A stretch of DNA of 64,000 nucleotides from Actinokineospora globicatena (GTDB lineage Bacteria; Actinomycetota; Actinomycetes; Mycobacteriales; Pseudonocardiaceae): assembly GCF_024171945.1 (NCBI RefSeq), contig NZ_JAMTCR010000002.1, positions 868,001 through 932,000 on the forward strand, given 5' to 3'. This document shows, one piece after another, positions 42,411 through 50,098 of this stretch; the first letter of the stretch is position 1; each line of letters starts with the position of its first letter. Under the pieces are notes generated by a model, which had not been told where the DNA came from, made no database searches, and worked only from the letters and a program-made list of their open reading frames with translations. Both the position numbers and the translations under genes were made by a program.

Positions 42411-43282
42411 AGCAGGCCCAGCCCTTCCAGGTCCTCCACCGGCTCGCTCAGCGAGCACGATCCGTACGAACCGAACACCGCCCGGACCGCGTGCGCGGCC
42501 TGGTCGGTCAACCCCTTGGCCTCCTCGGCCAGCACGGCGCCGTCGGTCTCGGCCAGCGCGGCGCGCACGTCGCCCCCCGCGAGCAGGCGCGAGGTCGCGA
42601 CCAGCAGGTTCAGGAAGCCGTGGTGCTCGAACCCGGTCTCGTGGTCGGTGTGCCGGACGGCGTTGTGCAGGCCCGCGGTCGCCTTGAACGACGCCTCGCC
42701 GGTGCTGATCACCGAGAGGAAGTCGGCCACCTCGTCGACGCTGGGGAACGCCTCGCGGCTGAGGCCACCGCAGCGGATCTTGGGCCAACTGCCGTGGTCG
42801 ACCACCCGGCGGATGCCGTCGAGCCACTCGACGCCACCGCGGCGCGGCTCGACGACCCGGATGACGTCCTCCGGGACGAACTCGTTCACCCGCTCGAGCC
42901 ACACGTCGTCGACGTCGGCGGGCGCGGGCATCTCGACCATGCGCAGCGCGAGGAGCTCGGCGCGCGACTCCACGATCGAGAGCGCCTTGGGCACCCCGCC
43001 GAGGCCGGTGTCGATCACCAGCGAGAGCGCCACCGGCTTGGTGGGCTTCGCCTTCACCAGCTCGGTGATCAGCTCGGGCAGGCGGGAGGCGTTGCACAGG
43101 AACAGGCCCATCACGCCCGAGTTCCCGCCGTCGCGCCCGGCGAGGTGCGTGCGCACCGCGTCGGGCATGGGTGCGTTGCCCGGGGGGAACAGGGCCGCGT
43201 CGTCGACAAGCCGCGCGAACAGCGGCGGGATGCCGCGCGGACCGGGGCCTGGGAGAGGAGCTGCGCTTGACACGGCTGACAC
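42407..43282 (-). CDS. Conserved protein of unknown function in the tyrosine-catabolism operon
   Basis: This soluble protein of about 291 residues starts at a GTG near 43282 (another at 43273 is possible). It has no signal peptide or recognised domain. Segments suggest an alpha/beta barrel-like enzyme: LFARLVDDAALFPPGNAPMPDAVRTH near the N-terminus, KPVALSLVIDTGLGGVP, IRRVVDHGSWPKIRCGGLSREAFPSVDEV and TGLHNAVRHTDH-like histidine clusters. It heads the minus-strand operon and overlaps fahA by 4 bp, opposite hmgA. From memory, similar proteins occur beside hmgA/fahA in actinobacteria; I could not check this. A role in homogentisate breakdown is inferred from position. Confidence 0.6.
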   Translation of the reverse strand: MSAVSSAAPLPGPGPRGIPPLFARLVDDAALFPPGNAPMPDAVRTHLAGRDGGNSGVMGLFLCNASRLPELITELVKAKPTKPVALSLVIDTGLGGVPKALSIVESRAELLALRMVEMPAPADVDDVWLERVNEFVPEDVIRVVEPRRGGVEWLDGIRRVVDHGSWPKIRCGGLSREAFPSVDEVADFLSVISTGEASFKATAGLHNAVRHTDHETGFEHHGFLNLLVATSRLLAGGDVRAALAETDGAVLAEEAKGLTDQAAHAVRAVFGSYGSCSLSEPVEDLEGLGLL

Positions 43283-43312
43283 GCTAGTAGCGTACCGCCA
43301 ACTGAACAAAGA

Positions 43313-43329
43313 TGTCCGATAGGCGGACA
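43313..43329. promoter_or_regulatory. Candidate IclR operator in the hmgA divergent promoter
   Basis: TGTCCG (43313-43318) and CGGACA (43324-43329) are inverted around ATAGG, 36 bp upstream of the hmgA start. This palindrome sits between the divergent operons and fits the site expected for the IclR regulator encoded at 40533-41210. Confidence 0.6.
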
Positions 43330-43365
43330 CGACAGCAGGGGTTCTGAGAGGTCTTCGGAGGAGCA

Positions 43366-44541
43366 ATGCCGCACTACCGGCGCGTTGGGGACATCCCCCG
43401 CAAGAGGCATACCCAGTTCCGTTCACCGGAGGGGAAGCTCTACGCCGAGGAGCTGATGGGGGTCGAGGGGTTCTCCTCCGACTCGGCTCTGCTCTACCAC
43501 CGCCACCTGCCGACCGCGATCGTGAACGCCGAGGTGGTCGACGACTTCCGCGGCAAGCTGGTCGCCAACCACCCGCTCAAGCCGCGGCACTTCCGGTCCC
43601 AGGACCTGAAGTTCGGCGCGGACACCGACGCGGTCACCGGGCGCCGGACGCTGATGGGGAACTCCGACGTCATCATCGGGTTCGCGGTCGCGACCACGCC
43701 GAGCCCGCTCTACCGCAACGCGGTGGGCGACGAGCTGTTCTACGTCCAGGGCGGCAGCGGCACCGTGGAGACCATCTACGGCGCCCTCGAGGTGTCCGAC
43801 GGCGACTACCTGGTCATCCCGACGTCGACGACCTACCGGGTCGTGCCCAACGGCGAGCTGCGGCTGTTCATCGTCGAGGCGTCCGGGCACATCGGCCCGC
43901 CCAAGCGGTACCTGTCGTCGAAGGGCCAGTTCCTCGAGCACTCCCCCTACTGCGAGCGCGACCAGCGGGGACCGACCGAGCCGCTGCTCGTGGACGGCGA
44001 GGACGTCGACGTCCTGGTCCGGCACCGCGCGGGCCTGACCCGGTTCACCTACGCCAACCACCCGTTCGACGTGGTCGGCTGGGACGGCTGCCTGTACCCG
44101 TGGGTGTTCCACATCAACGACTTCGAGCCGATCACCGGTCGCGTGCACCAGCCGCCGCCGGTGCACCAGACCTTCGAGGGCCCGAACTTCGTGGTGTGCT
44201 CGTTCATGCCGCGCAAGGTCGACTACCACCCCGACGCGATCCCGGTGCCCTACAACCACGCGAACGTCGATTCCGACGAGTTGATGTTCTACGTGGGCGG
44301 GAACTACGAGGCGCGCAAGGGCTCGGGAATCGGCATCGGATCGCTGTCGCTGCACCCGAGCGGATTCACCCACGGCCCGCAGCCGGGCGCGGCGGAGGCC
44401 TCCATCGGGGCCGACTACTTCGACGAGACCGCGGTGATGGTGGACACCTTCCGGCCGCTGGACCTGGGCGAGGCCGCCACCGACAGCGAGGACCCCCGGT
44501 ACGCCTGGAGCTGGAGCAAGCGCGGACCGGACTGGAGCTGA
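43366..44541 (+). CDS. hmgA: Homogentisate 1,2-dioxygenase
   Basis: This 391-residue cupin-fold iron dioxygenase opens the ring of homogentisate to maleylacetoacetate. A good ribosome site (GGAGGAGCA) precedes the ATG. It shows HFRSQDLKFG, LFYVQGGSGTVETIYGALEVSDGDYLVIPTSTTY, the VGWDGCLYPWVFHINDFEPITGR segment and the iron-ligand region QPPPVHQTFEGPNFVVCSF, then LMFYVGGNYEARKGSGIG. Bacterial HmgA runs about 380-430 residues, so length is normal. It is divergent from the fahA-iclR operon and followed by a hairpin terminator. Confidence 0.96.
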   Translation: MPHYRRVGDIPRKRHTQFRSPEGKLYAEELMGVEGFSSDSALLYHRHLPTAIVNAEVVDDFRGKLVANHPLKPRHFRSQDLKFGADTDAVTGRRTLMGNSDVIIGFAVATTPSPLYRNAVGDELFYVQGGSGTVETIYGALEVSDGDYLVIPTSTTYRVVPNGELRLFIVEASGHIGPPKRYLSSKGQFLEHSPYCERDQRGPTEPLLVDGEDVDVLVRHRAGLTRFTYANHPFDVVGWDGCLYPWVFHINDFEPITGRVHQPPPVHQTFEGPNFVVCSFMPRKVDYHPDAIPVPYNHANVDSDELMFYVGGNYEARKGSGIGIGSLSLHPSGFTHGPQPGAAEASIGADYFDETAVMVDTFRPLDLGEAATDSEDPRYAWSWSKRGPDWS

Positions 44542-44545
44542 TCGC

Positions 44546-44588
44546 GGCGATTGGGCGGTGTTCGCATTCTGGATACCGCCCAATCGCC
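44546..44588 (+). terminator. Terminator downstream of hmgA
   Basis: GGCGATTGGGCGGT (44546-44559) pairs perfectly over 14 bp with ACCGCCCAATCGCC (44575-44588), starting 5 bp after the hmgA stop. Confidence 0.8.
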
Positions 44589-44707
44589 CCAGCGGCCGTA
44601 AAACGCATTGTCCGCAAATCACCAACCGGAACCAGGGTCGCATTTGGAGGGTGGATTCCCCTAGGATCTTGGCCCTGTCCCGGAACTGGGTGGGGTAAGG
44701 GTGGGCA

Positions 44708-45265
44708 ATGGGTTATGCGAGGGAACTGGCCGATCCGTGGGGTCTGCTGCTGGCGGCGAGCGCGGCCGGGGTCGCCTACGCGATCCACTTACCCGCCTGG
44801 ATGACCGTGGGGGTCGCCGTCGTCGTGCTCGGCGGCAAGGCGGGTATCGCCCGCTTGGTGCAAGAACCCGAGGAACCGGTGCCCGCGATCGAGCCGGACT
44901 CGGCTGAGGACGTCTGGCTGCGCCGCTTCCACGCGGCGCGCGCGGAGTTCGACCCCAGGTTCGACGAGACCATGGACGTGCTGGACCGGGTGCTGCGCCG
45001 GTTCGCGGTCCGGGCGTCGGCCATCGTGCGGGTCGACGTCGCCGCGGACGACGCCGACGAGCTCAAGCGGCTGACCGACACCTACAACACCCTGATCAGC
45101 CAGTTCGAGGCCGTCGTCACCAGCGTCGAGGAGCTGGTCGGCGCGGCGGACCCGGCCGAGGAGCTCGCCGAGGTGCGGGCGGCCGCCCTGCGCACGGAGC
45201 GGGCCACCCGCGGCTGGGGCGAGACCGGTCAGGAACCGAAATCGGCGCGGTTGAGGAACGGATAG
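44708..45265 (+). CDS. Uncharacterised membrane-anchored protein with helical tail
   Basis: This 185-residue protein starts at an ATG about 13 bp after GGGGTAAGGG. It has two hydrophobic N-terminal helices (about residues 10-28 and 31-47) forming a hairpin, then a cytoplasmic, acidic, helical region with coiled-coil potential (RRFHAARAEFDPRFDETMDVLDRVLRRFAV, then DELKRLTDTYNTLISQFEAVVTSVEELV). No family is recognised. The last 37 bp of coding sequence overlap the end of a convergent gene on the other strand, which is unusual but supported by good codon bias in both. Confidence 0.6.
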   Translation: MGYARELADPWGLLLAASAAGVAYAIHLPAWMTVGVAVVVLGGKAGIARLVQEPEEPVPAIEPDSAEDVWLRRFHAARAEFDPRFDETMDVLDRVLRRFAVRASAIVRVDVAADDADELKRLTDTYNTLISQFEAVVTSVEELVGAADPAEELAEVRAAALRTERATRGWGETGQEPKSARLRNG

Positions 45266-46323
45266 CCGGGAATTCCCGTCACCATCTGTTTGCCGTCGGC
45301 CGGTATACCTGCCACCCACAGTTTCCCGGTCGCGGCGATATTCGCGCGGATTGCGTGACCGGCGCGCGGTAGCGTCACCGGCACAATTCGGCCATCCGCG
45401 AGCGTGGCCTGGGCGGTCACCGTGGTCCGACCCACCCGAGTCGGCTCCGGCAGTTCCGCGGTCACCGCGTTCCACGGTCCCAGGGACAGCAGGCGGTCGA
45501 TCTTCGCCCAGTACAGCGCCTTGTACAGCCGCCACGCGAAGAAACCCACGATGATCAGCGTGCCTGCGAAGACGCCGACCGCCAGCCCGACCTGATCGGC
45601 CCGCACCCCGCGTTTGAGCAGGTCAACAACCACGAACACGGCGAACGCGAGGAGCACCACCGGCGCGACCATGTCGGTCCGCGAACGCTTGCGCGGCATC
45701 GCGATCACCTTGGCGAGCACGGCGTCGCCGGACGCCAGCGAGGCCATGGCGGGGTCCGGTTGGTCCACAGTGATCTCGTACCCGGTGGACAGGTCCGCGG
45801 TGGATACCCGGGCTTGCCCCAGCGGCGCGGCCAACCCGGTTGACCGGATCGCGACCCAGCCCTTGTCGTCCGGGCCCACCAGCCAGATCTTCCCCGTACG
45901 GGCCAGGATCTGCTGCGCCGCCCACGGCAGCGCAGGGGCCAAGAGGCTCAGCGACGTGCCGTCGGCCTCTTTGACTACCAGCCGTGCGCGCGGGAATCCC
46001 TTGGCGGGCCGGTAGACCTTGACCGATGCGGCTCGCCACGGTTCCGCGCGCAGCAACCGTCCCGCCGGGCCGATCCAGAACCCGGTGATGATCAACGCCA
46101 GGACCGTGGTCACCAGGAACGCCACCGCGGCGATGCCGAGCACGGCGATCCCGATCCAGCCCGCACCAGCGGCGATGAGCCAGCCGGTCGGCACGGCGAA
46201 CGCGAGCGCGGCCAGCGGCAGGCCGATCAGCGGGAGACGCAACGCGGTGAGCGCCTTGGCGGTGGCCAGGTCCTCGAACGCGGGCTTGCCGGTCGGTGGT
46301 TCGACCGCGGGTGCCTCGCTCAT
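45229..46323 (-). CDS. Uncharacterised multi-pass membrane protein
   Basis: This 364-residue protein starts at ATG 46323 with AAGGAGGG 5 bp upstream; upstream in-frame codons to 46386 are not needed. It has four hydrophobic segments: two near residues 30-50 and 52-80, and two at about 215-235 and 248-270. Each pair is followed by a soluble beta-rich domain: KVYRPAKGFPRARLVVKEADGTSLSLLAP in the first half and WNAVTAELPEPTRVGRTTVTAQATLADGRIVPV in the second. The two halves look like an internal duplication, each ending in a GKIWLVG or GKLWVAG segment. No known function is recognised. Confidence 0.65.
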   Translation of the reverse strand: MSEAPAVEPPTGKPAFEDLATAKALTALRLPLIGLPLAALAFAVPTGWLIAAGAGWIGIAVLGIAAVAFLVTTVLALIITGFWIGPAGRLLRAEPWRAASVKVYRPAKGFPRARLVVKEADGTSLSLLAPALPWAAQQILARTGKIWLVGPDDKGWVAIRSTGLAAPLGQARVSTADLSTGYEITVDQPDPAMASLASGDAVLAKVIAMPRKRSRTDMVAPVVLLAFAVFVVVDLLKRGVRADQVGLAVGVFAGTLIIVGFFAWRLYKALYWAKIDRLLSLGPWNAVTAELPEPTRVGRTTVTAQATLADGRIVPVTLPRAGHAIRANIAATGKLWVAGIPADGKQMVTGIPGYPFLNRADFGS

Positions 46324-46470
46324 GTGCCCTCCTTGTCGGGTACGGCGCGGGCAGCGTAGCCAGTCGCTGCCCGGCGAGTCCGGCACGCGCTACCCGCGCC
46401 ACCGGACCCGTGGGGCAGCGCCTCGTTCGTGGGATCGGACCGCGGTCACTTCCCACCGGAGCCACCCGCA

Positions 46471-46488
46471 AGTTAGGGTGACCTAACT
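46471..46488 (+). promoter_or_regulatory. Iron box (IdeR/DmdR type) upstream of the DUF2470 gene
   Basis: AGTTAGG (46471-46477) and CCTAACT (46482-46488) form a perfect palindrome around GTGA and match the TTAGG...CCTAA core of actinobacterial IdeR/DmdR1 iron boxes. The site is 13 bp upstream of the start at 46502, consistent with iron-dependent repression. Confidence 0.75.
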
Positions 46489-46501
46489 CAGGAGGTGAGC
46501 C

Positions 46502-47287
46502 GTGAGCAGAACGGACGCACCACGTCCCCCCGCGCCGCACCCGGCGGAACGCGCGCGCAGCATCGCCGCACTCGGCGGGCGCGCGACGCTGGTCCCCGCC
46601 GCGGACCAGGGGCAGGGCGACCGGGTCGTCCCGATGCTGCACCACGTGCACGCCGACGGCTCGGTCAGCGTGCTGCTGCCCGAGGACCACGAGCTGGTCG
46701 CGACCGCGTGGCAGGCGCCGCGCGGCGAGCTGGCCACCATGGTCGAACTCGCCGACACGGCCCCGGTGCCGCTGCGCGAGCCGGTCCGCGGGCTGCTGTG
46801 GATCACCGGCTGGCTGCGCGCGCTCGGCGACGACGAGGCCCGCGCGCAGGCGGTGCTGGTGGCCGAGGAGCGACCGGACCCCCGGCTGCTCGACCTCGGG
46901 CACGGCGCGGCGCTGCTGCGGCTGGTGCCCGCGTCCCTCGTGCTGGCCGACGCGGAGGGCACGCACTCGGTCGCGGTACCCGCCTTCACCCAGGCCGAGC
47001 CGGACCCGTTCGTCACCTTCGAGGCGGGCTGGCTGCGGCACCTGGAGCTCTCGCACACCGACGTCGTCGGCTCGCTGGTGCGGCACCTGCCGGAGGACCT
47101 GCGCGGCGGGCACGTGCGCCCGCTCGGGCTCGACCGGTTCGGGCTGCGGCTGCGGGTCGAGGCCATCGACGCCGACCACGACGTCCGGCTGGCGTTCTCC
47201 CGGCCGGTCAGCGACCCGAGCGAGCTCAGCGCCGAGCTGCGCAGGTTGGTCGGCTGCCCGTTCCTGGCCAGTCGGCACACCGGCTGA
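46502..47287 (+). CDS. DUF2470 domain protein (HugZ-like, haem/iron use)
   Basis: This 261-residue protein starts at GTG 46502, 6-7 bp after GGAGG. The N-terminal half is reminiscent of the pyridoxamine-phosphate-oxidase/HugZ beta barrel (MLHHVHADGSVSVLLPEDHELVATAW, with a tandem LEHVHADG-like segment). The C-terminal half is DUF2470: LELSHTDVVGSLVRHLPEDLRGGHVRPLGLDRFGLRLRVEAIDADHDVRLAFSRPV, with conserved His-Thr-Asp. DUF2470 is linked to haem-oxygenase-like iron release in HugZ/HutZ. The iron box at 46471-46488 supports iron control. It is probably soluble and monocistronic. Confidence 0.8.
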   Translation: MSRTDAPRPPAPHPAERARSIAALGGRATLVPAADQGQGDRVVPMLHHVHADGSVSVLLPEDHELVATAWQAPRGELATMVELADTAPVPLREPVRGLLWITGWLRALGDDEARAQAVLVAEERPDPRLLDLGHGAALLRLVPASLVLADAEGTHSVAVPAFTQAEPDPFVTFEAGWLRHLELSHTDVVGSLVRHLPEDLRGGHVRPLGLDRFGLRLRVEAIDADHDVRLAFSRPVSDPSELSAELRRLVGCPFLASRHTG

Positions 47288-47313
47288 CCAGCGCCACCGG
47301 TAGGTTCGCCCGG

Positions 47314-48120
47314 GTGGTGGACCTGCGGGCGTGGTTCGCGCCGGAACGACCTGGGGACGACCTGCTCCCCGACCCGGCCCAGCGGCGGCTGGTGTGGATC
47401 GAGCTGCTGATCGTCTTCGCGATCACGCTCGGGCTCTCCGGGTTGAGCAGCCTGGTCTCGCTGGTGGACGCGCTGCTGCGGCCGGTGGCGCTCAACCAGC
47501 AGTCGGTGGCGATCAACGTCCCGCAGGCGGACCTGGGGCTGCTGGACTTCATCAAGCAACTGCTCGGTGCCATCCGGCTCACCGCGTGGGGCGCGCTGGG
47601 CCTCTACCTCCTCTACCGGGCTGGGACCCGCCTGCACCAGGTCGGGCTCGACGGTCGGCGCAAGGGTCGGGACGCGGCGGCCGGGGTCGGGCTCGCCGCC
47701 GTCATCGGGCTGCCGGGGCTGGTGTTCTACCTGGTCGGGCACGCGATCGGGATCAACCTGGCGGTCGCGCCGTCCACACTGGACGACAGCTGGTGGCGAC
47801 CGGTGGCGCTGACCCTGCTCGCGGCGGGCAACGCATGGGCCGAGGAGGTCCTCGTCGTCGGGTACCTGATCACCCGGCTGCGGCACCTGGGGTTCCGGGA
47901 GAACTCGTCGCTGTTGTTCGCGGCGGTGGTGCGCGGGTCGTACCACCTGTACCAGGGGTTCGGCGGGTTCATCGGGAACGTGGTGATGGGCCTGGTGTTC
48001 GGCCGGGTGTGGCAGCGGACCGGGCGGCTGTGGCCGTTGGTCATCGCGCACACGCTGCTGGACTTCGTGGCGTTCGTCGGCTACTCGCTGCTGCGCGGGA
48101 AGGTGTCCTGGCTGCCCTAG
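47314..48120 (+). CDS. CPBP-family intramembrane glutamic protease
   Basis: This 268-residue membrane protein starts at GTG 47314 or 47317. It has six or seven hydrophobic helices and the CPBP (Abi/CAAX protease) motifs: NAWAEEVLVVGYLITRL (motif 1, E-E-x3-R type) around residue 170, VVRGSYHLYQGFGGFIGNVVMGLVFGRVW in motif 2, and LIAHTLLDF-like VIAHTLLDFVAFVGY in motif 3. Such proteins act in prenyl-protein processing, bacteriocin immunity and anti-sigma cleavage. The partner is not evident. It follows the DUF2470 gene by 26 bp and could be cotranscribed. Confidence 0.85.
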   Translation: MVDLRAWFAPERPGDDLLPDPAQRRLVWIELLIVFAITLGLSGLSSLVSLVDALLRPVALNQQSVAINVPQADLGLLDFIKQLLGAIRLTAWGALGLYLLYRAGTRLHQVGLDGRRKGRDAAAGVGLAAVIGLPGLVFYLVGHAIGINLAVAPSTLDDSWWRPVALTLLAAGNAWAEEVLVVGYLITRLRHLGFRENSSLLFAAVVRGSYHLYQGFGGFIGNVVMGLVFGRVWQRTGRLWPLVIAHTLLDFVAFVGYSLLRGKVSWLP

Positions 48121-48146
48121 CCGGCCGCTCTAGGCCGTCAACAGCG

Positions 48147-48560
48147 CTAGGCGGTCAACAGCCCGATACCGATCGAGACCACGCCCACGGCGAGCGAGAC
48201 CGCGCCGAGCCAGACCAGCACGATGAGCCTATTCGGCCTGGTCACCTCTCCCCTGCCCATGGACGAGAGGAAGAACCCGGCCGACATCAGGGCAGCGGCT
48301 GCGGGGACCCCGATGCGGGCGACCCAGCCGATCACCCCATCGAGCCCGGCGGCGTCGGCGAAGAGCAGGCAGACGAGGCCGAGGGTGACCAGGACGCCCG
48401 CGTGCGCGTGGCCCGCGCGGGCGAACTTCTGCTGGAACGGGCTGAGCCGTTGGTCCCCCCGGGCGACGCGGACGAGGAACCACCCGCCGAACTCGATGCC
48501 CACGATCGTGAGCAGGACAGCGGCGGCGAGATAGCGGCTCTGGTCTGAGATGGTCAGCAC
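48147..48560 (-). CDS. Uncharacterised four-helix membrane protein
   Basis: This 137-residue protein starts at GTG 48560 (MLTISDQSRYLAAAVLLTIVGIEFGG) and has four hydrophobic helices with short loops. Distinct segments are FLVRVARGDQRLSPFQQKFARAGHAHAGVLVTLGLV, with basic residues and two histidines, and FFLSSMGRGEVTRPNRLI. I do not recognise a functional family. It is divergent from the ligD unit, and a 20-bp palindrome lies immediately upstream of its start. The last 17 bp, including the stop codon, are duplicated in tandem just downstream. Confidence 0.65.
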   Translation of the reverse strand: MLTISDQSRYLAAAVLLTIVGIEFGGWFLVRVARGDQRLSPFQQKFARAGHAHAGVLVTLGLVCLLFADAAGLDGVIGWVARIGVPAAAALMSAGFFLSSMGRGEVTRPNRLIVLVWLGAVSLAVGVVSIGIGLLTA

Positions 48561-48572
48561 GGGTGAAACATT

Positions 48573-48592
48573 ACAGCGTTACGTAACACTGT
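48573..48592. promoter_or_regulatory. Palindromic operator between the 48147 gene and ligD
   Basis: A perfect 10-bp core, GTTACGTAAC (48578-48587), is flanked by ACAG and CTGT with one mismatched pair, giving a 20-bp palindrome at 48573-48592. It lies 13 bp upstream of the minus-strand start. Symmetry suggests a TetR-type repressor. Confidence 0.55.
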
Positions 48593-48643
48593 TTCAATAC
48601 CCTTGTCTGGCGCGTCGCCGCAGCTCCGGGTACGAATGGGGAC

Positions 48644-50098
48644 ATGGCGGGGCTGGGCGAGTACCGGCGCAAGCGCGACGCCCGGAAGACCCCGGAGCCC
48701 GTGCCGGTCGACGGCGCCCTGCCGGTCGGCGACGACAACACCTTCGTCATCCAGGAGCACCACGCGTCCCGCCTGCACTGGGACGTGCGGCTCGAACGGG
48801 GCGGCGTGCTGGTGAGCTGGGCGGTGCCGCGCGGCCTGCCGACCGAACAGGGCGACATCCGGCTGGCCGTGCACACCGAGGACCACCCGATGGAGTACGC
48901 GACCTTCGAGGGCGAGATCCCCAGGGGCGAGTACGGGGGCGGCCGGATGGTGATCTGGGACCGCGGCACCTACGAGACGGTCAAGTGGAGCGACCGCGAG
49001 GTGGCGGTGGTGTTCTCCGGCGAGCGGGTGCGCGGCAAGTACACGTTCTTCCACGGCGGCAAGTCCGAGAAGGACTGGATGGTGCGCCGGTCAGAGCCAC
49101 CACAGCAGTCGGACTGGATAGCGCTACCGCCCGCTCATGAGCCCATGCTCGCCAGTCCGGGCGCGCTGCCCCCGGCAGACGAAGAGTGGGCGTACGAGTT
49201 CAAATGGGACGGTGTGCGCGCTCTAGCCAGAGTGGACGGTGGGCGGCTCCGCCTGTTCTCGCGCAAGGGCAACGACATCACCAGCTCTTACCCCGAACTG
49301 CGCGCGCTAGGCGAAGAGATGGGTAGTACGCAAGCGTGGCTGGACGGGGAGATCGTCGCCTTCCGCAACGGGAAGCCGTCGTTCGCGGAGCTGCAGAAGC
49401 GGATGCACGTCTCCGATGAACGGCTGACCCGGCGGCTGGCGGCGGAGACCCCGGTGACGTACGTGGTGTTCGACGTGCTGCACCTGGACGGGCGGCCGTG
49501 CGTCGACCTGCCGTACACCAAGCGCCGGGAACTGCTGGTCGACCTGGGGTTGCGCGGGCCGCACTGGAACACCTCGCCCAGCTACCCGGGAGCGGGCGCG
49601 GCGGTGCTGGAGACGGCGCGCGAGCAGGAGCTGGAAGGGATCATCGCCAAGCGGCTGGGGTCGCGGTACCACCCGGGCAGGCGGTCGCCGGAGTGGATGA
49701 AGATCACCGACCAGCGCGCGGTGGAGGTGGTCATCGGCGGCTGGCGGCCGGGCGAGGGGCGGCGGTCGGAGGTCTTCGGGTCGCTGCTGGTCGGGCTGCC
49801 GACGGCGGAAGGGCTGCGGTACGTCGGGCAGGTCGGGACCGGGTTCACCGACGACGTGCTCCGGACGATCACCGGCAAGCTGCACCGGCTGGAGCGCAAG
49901 ACGTCGCCGTTCTGCAACGAGGTCCCGCGAGACCGGGCCCGCGGCGCGCGGTGGGTGCGGCCCAGCATGGTGGGCGAGGTCGCGTTCCTGCACTGGACCG
50001 ACGACGGGCGCATGCGCGCGCCCGCCTGGCGGGGGTTACGCGTGGACAAGGACCCGTCGGACTTAGCGACGGCGGACCCAGTGGAGTGGCAGGGATGA
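48644..50098 (+). CDS. ligD: LigD phosphoesterase-ligase (ATP-dependent DNA ligase)
   Basis: This 484-residue protein contains two of the three LigD domains for nonhomologous end joining. The N-terminal 3'-phosphoesterase domain (about 1-150) has the catalytic QEHHASRLHWDVRLE (H39, H45, D47) and HPMEYATFEG (H81, Y85), then IPRGEYGGG. The ATP-dependent ligase domain follows, with the adenylated lysine K187 in EFKWDGVRA, WLDGEIVAF, DVLHLDG and EGIIAKRLGSRYHPGRRSPEWMKIT; the C-terminal OB domain has VGQVGTGFTDDVL. The ATG at 48644 and the 4-bp overlap with the polymerase gene mark a split LigD operon. No Ku gene is visible in the window. Confidence 0.93.
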   Translation: MAGLGEYRRKRDARKTPEPVPVDGALPVGDDNTFVIQEHHASRLHWDVRLERGGVLVSWAVPRGLPTEQGDIRLAVHTEDHPMEYATFEGEIPRGEYGGGRMVIWDRGTYETVKWSDREVAVVFSGERVRGKYTFFHGGKSEKDWMVRRSEPPQQSDWIALPPAHEPMLASPGALPPADEEWAYEFKWDGVRALARVDGGRLRLFSRKGNDITSSYPELRALGEEMGSTQAWLDGEIVAFRNGKPSFAELQKRMHVSDERLTRRLAAETPVTYVVFDVLHLDGRPCVDLPYTKRRELLVDLGLRGPHWNTSPSYPGAGAAVLETAREQELEGIIAKRLGSRYHPGRRSPEWMKITDQRAVEVVIGGWRPGEGRRSEVFGSLLVGLPTAEGLRYVGQVGTGFTDDVLRTITGKLHRLERKTSPFCNEVPRDRARGARWVRPSMVGEVAFLHWTDDGRMRAPAWRGLRVDKDPSDLATADPVEWQG

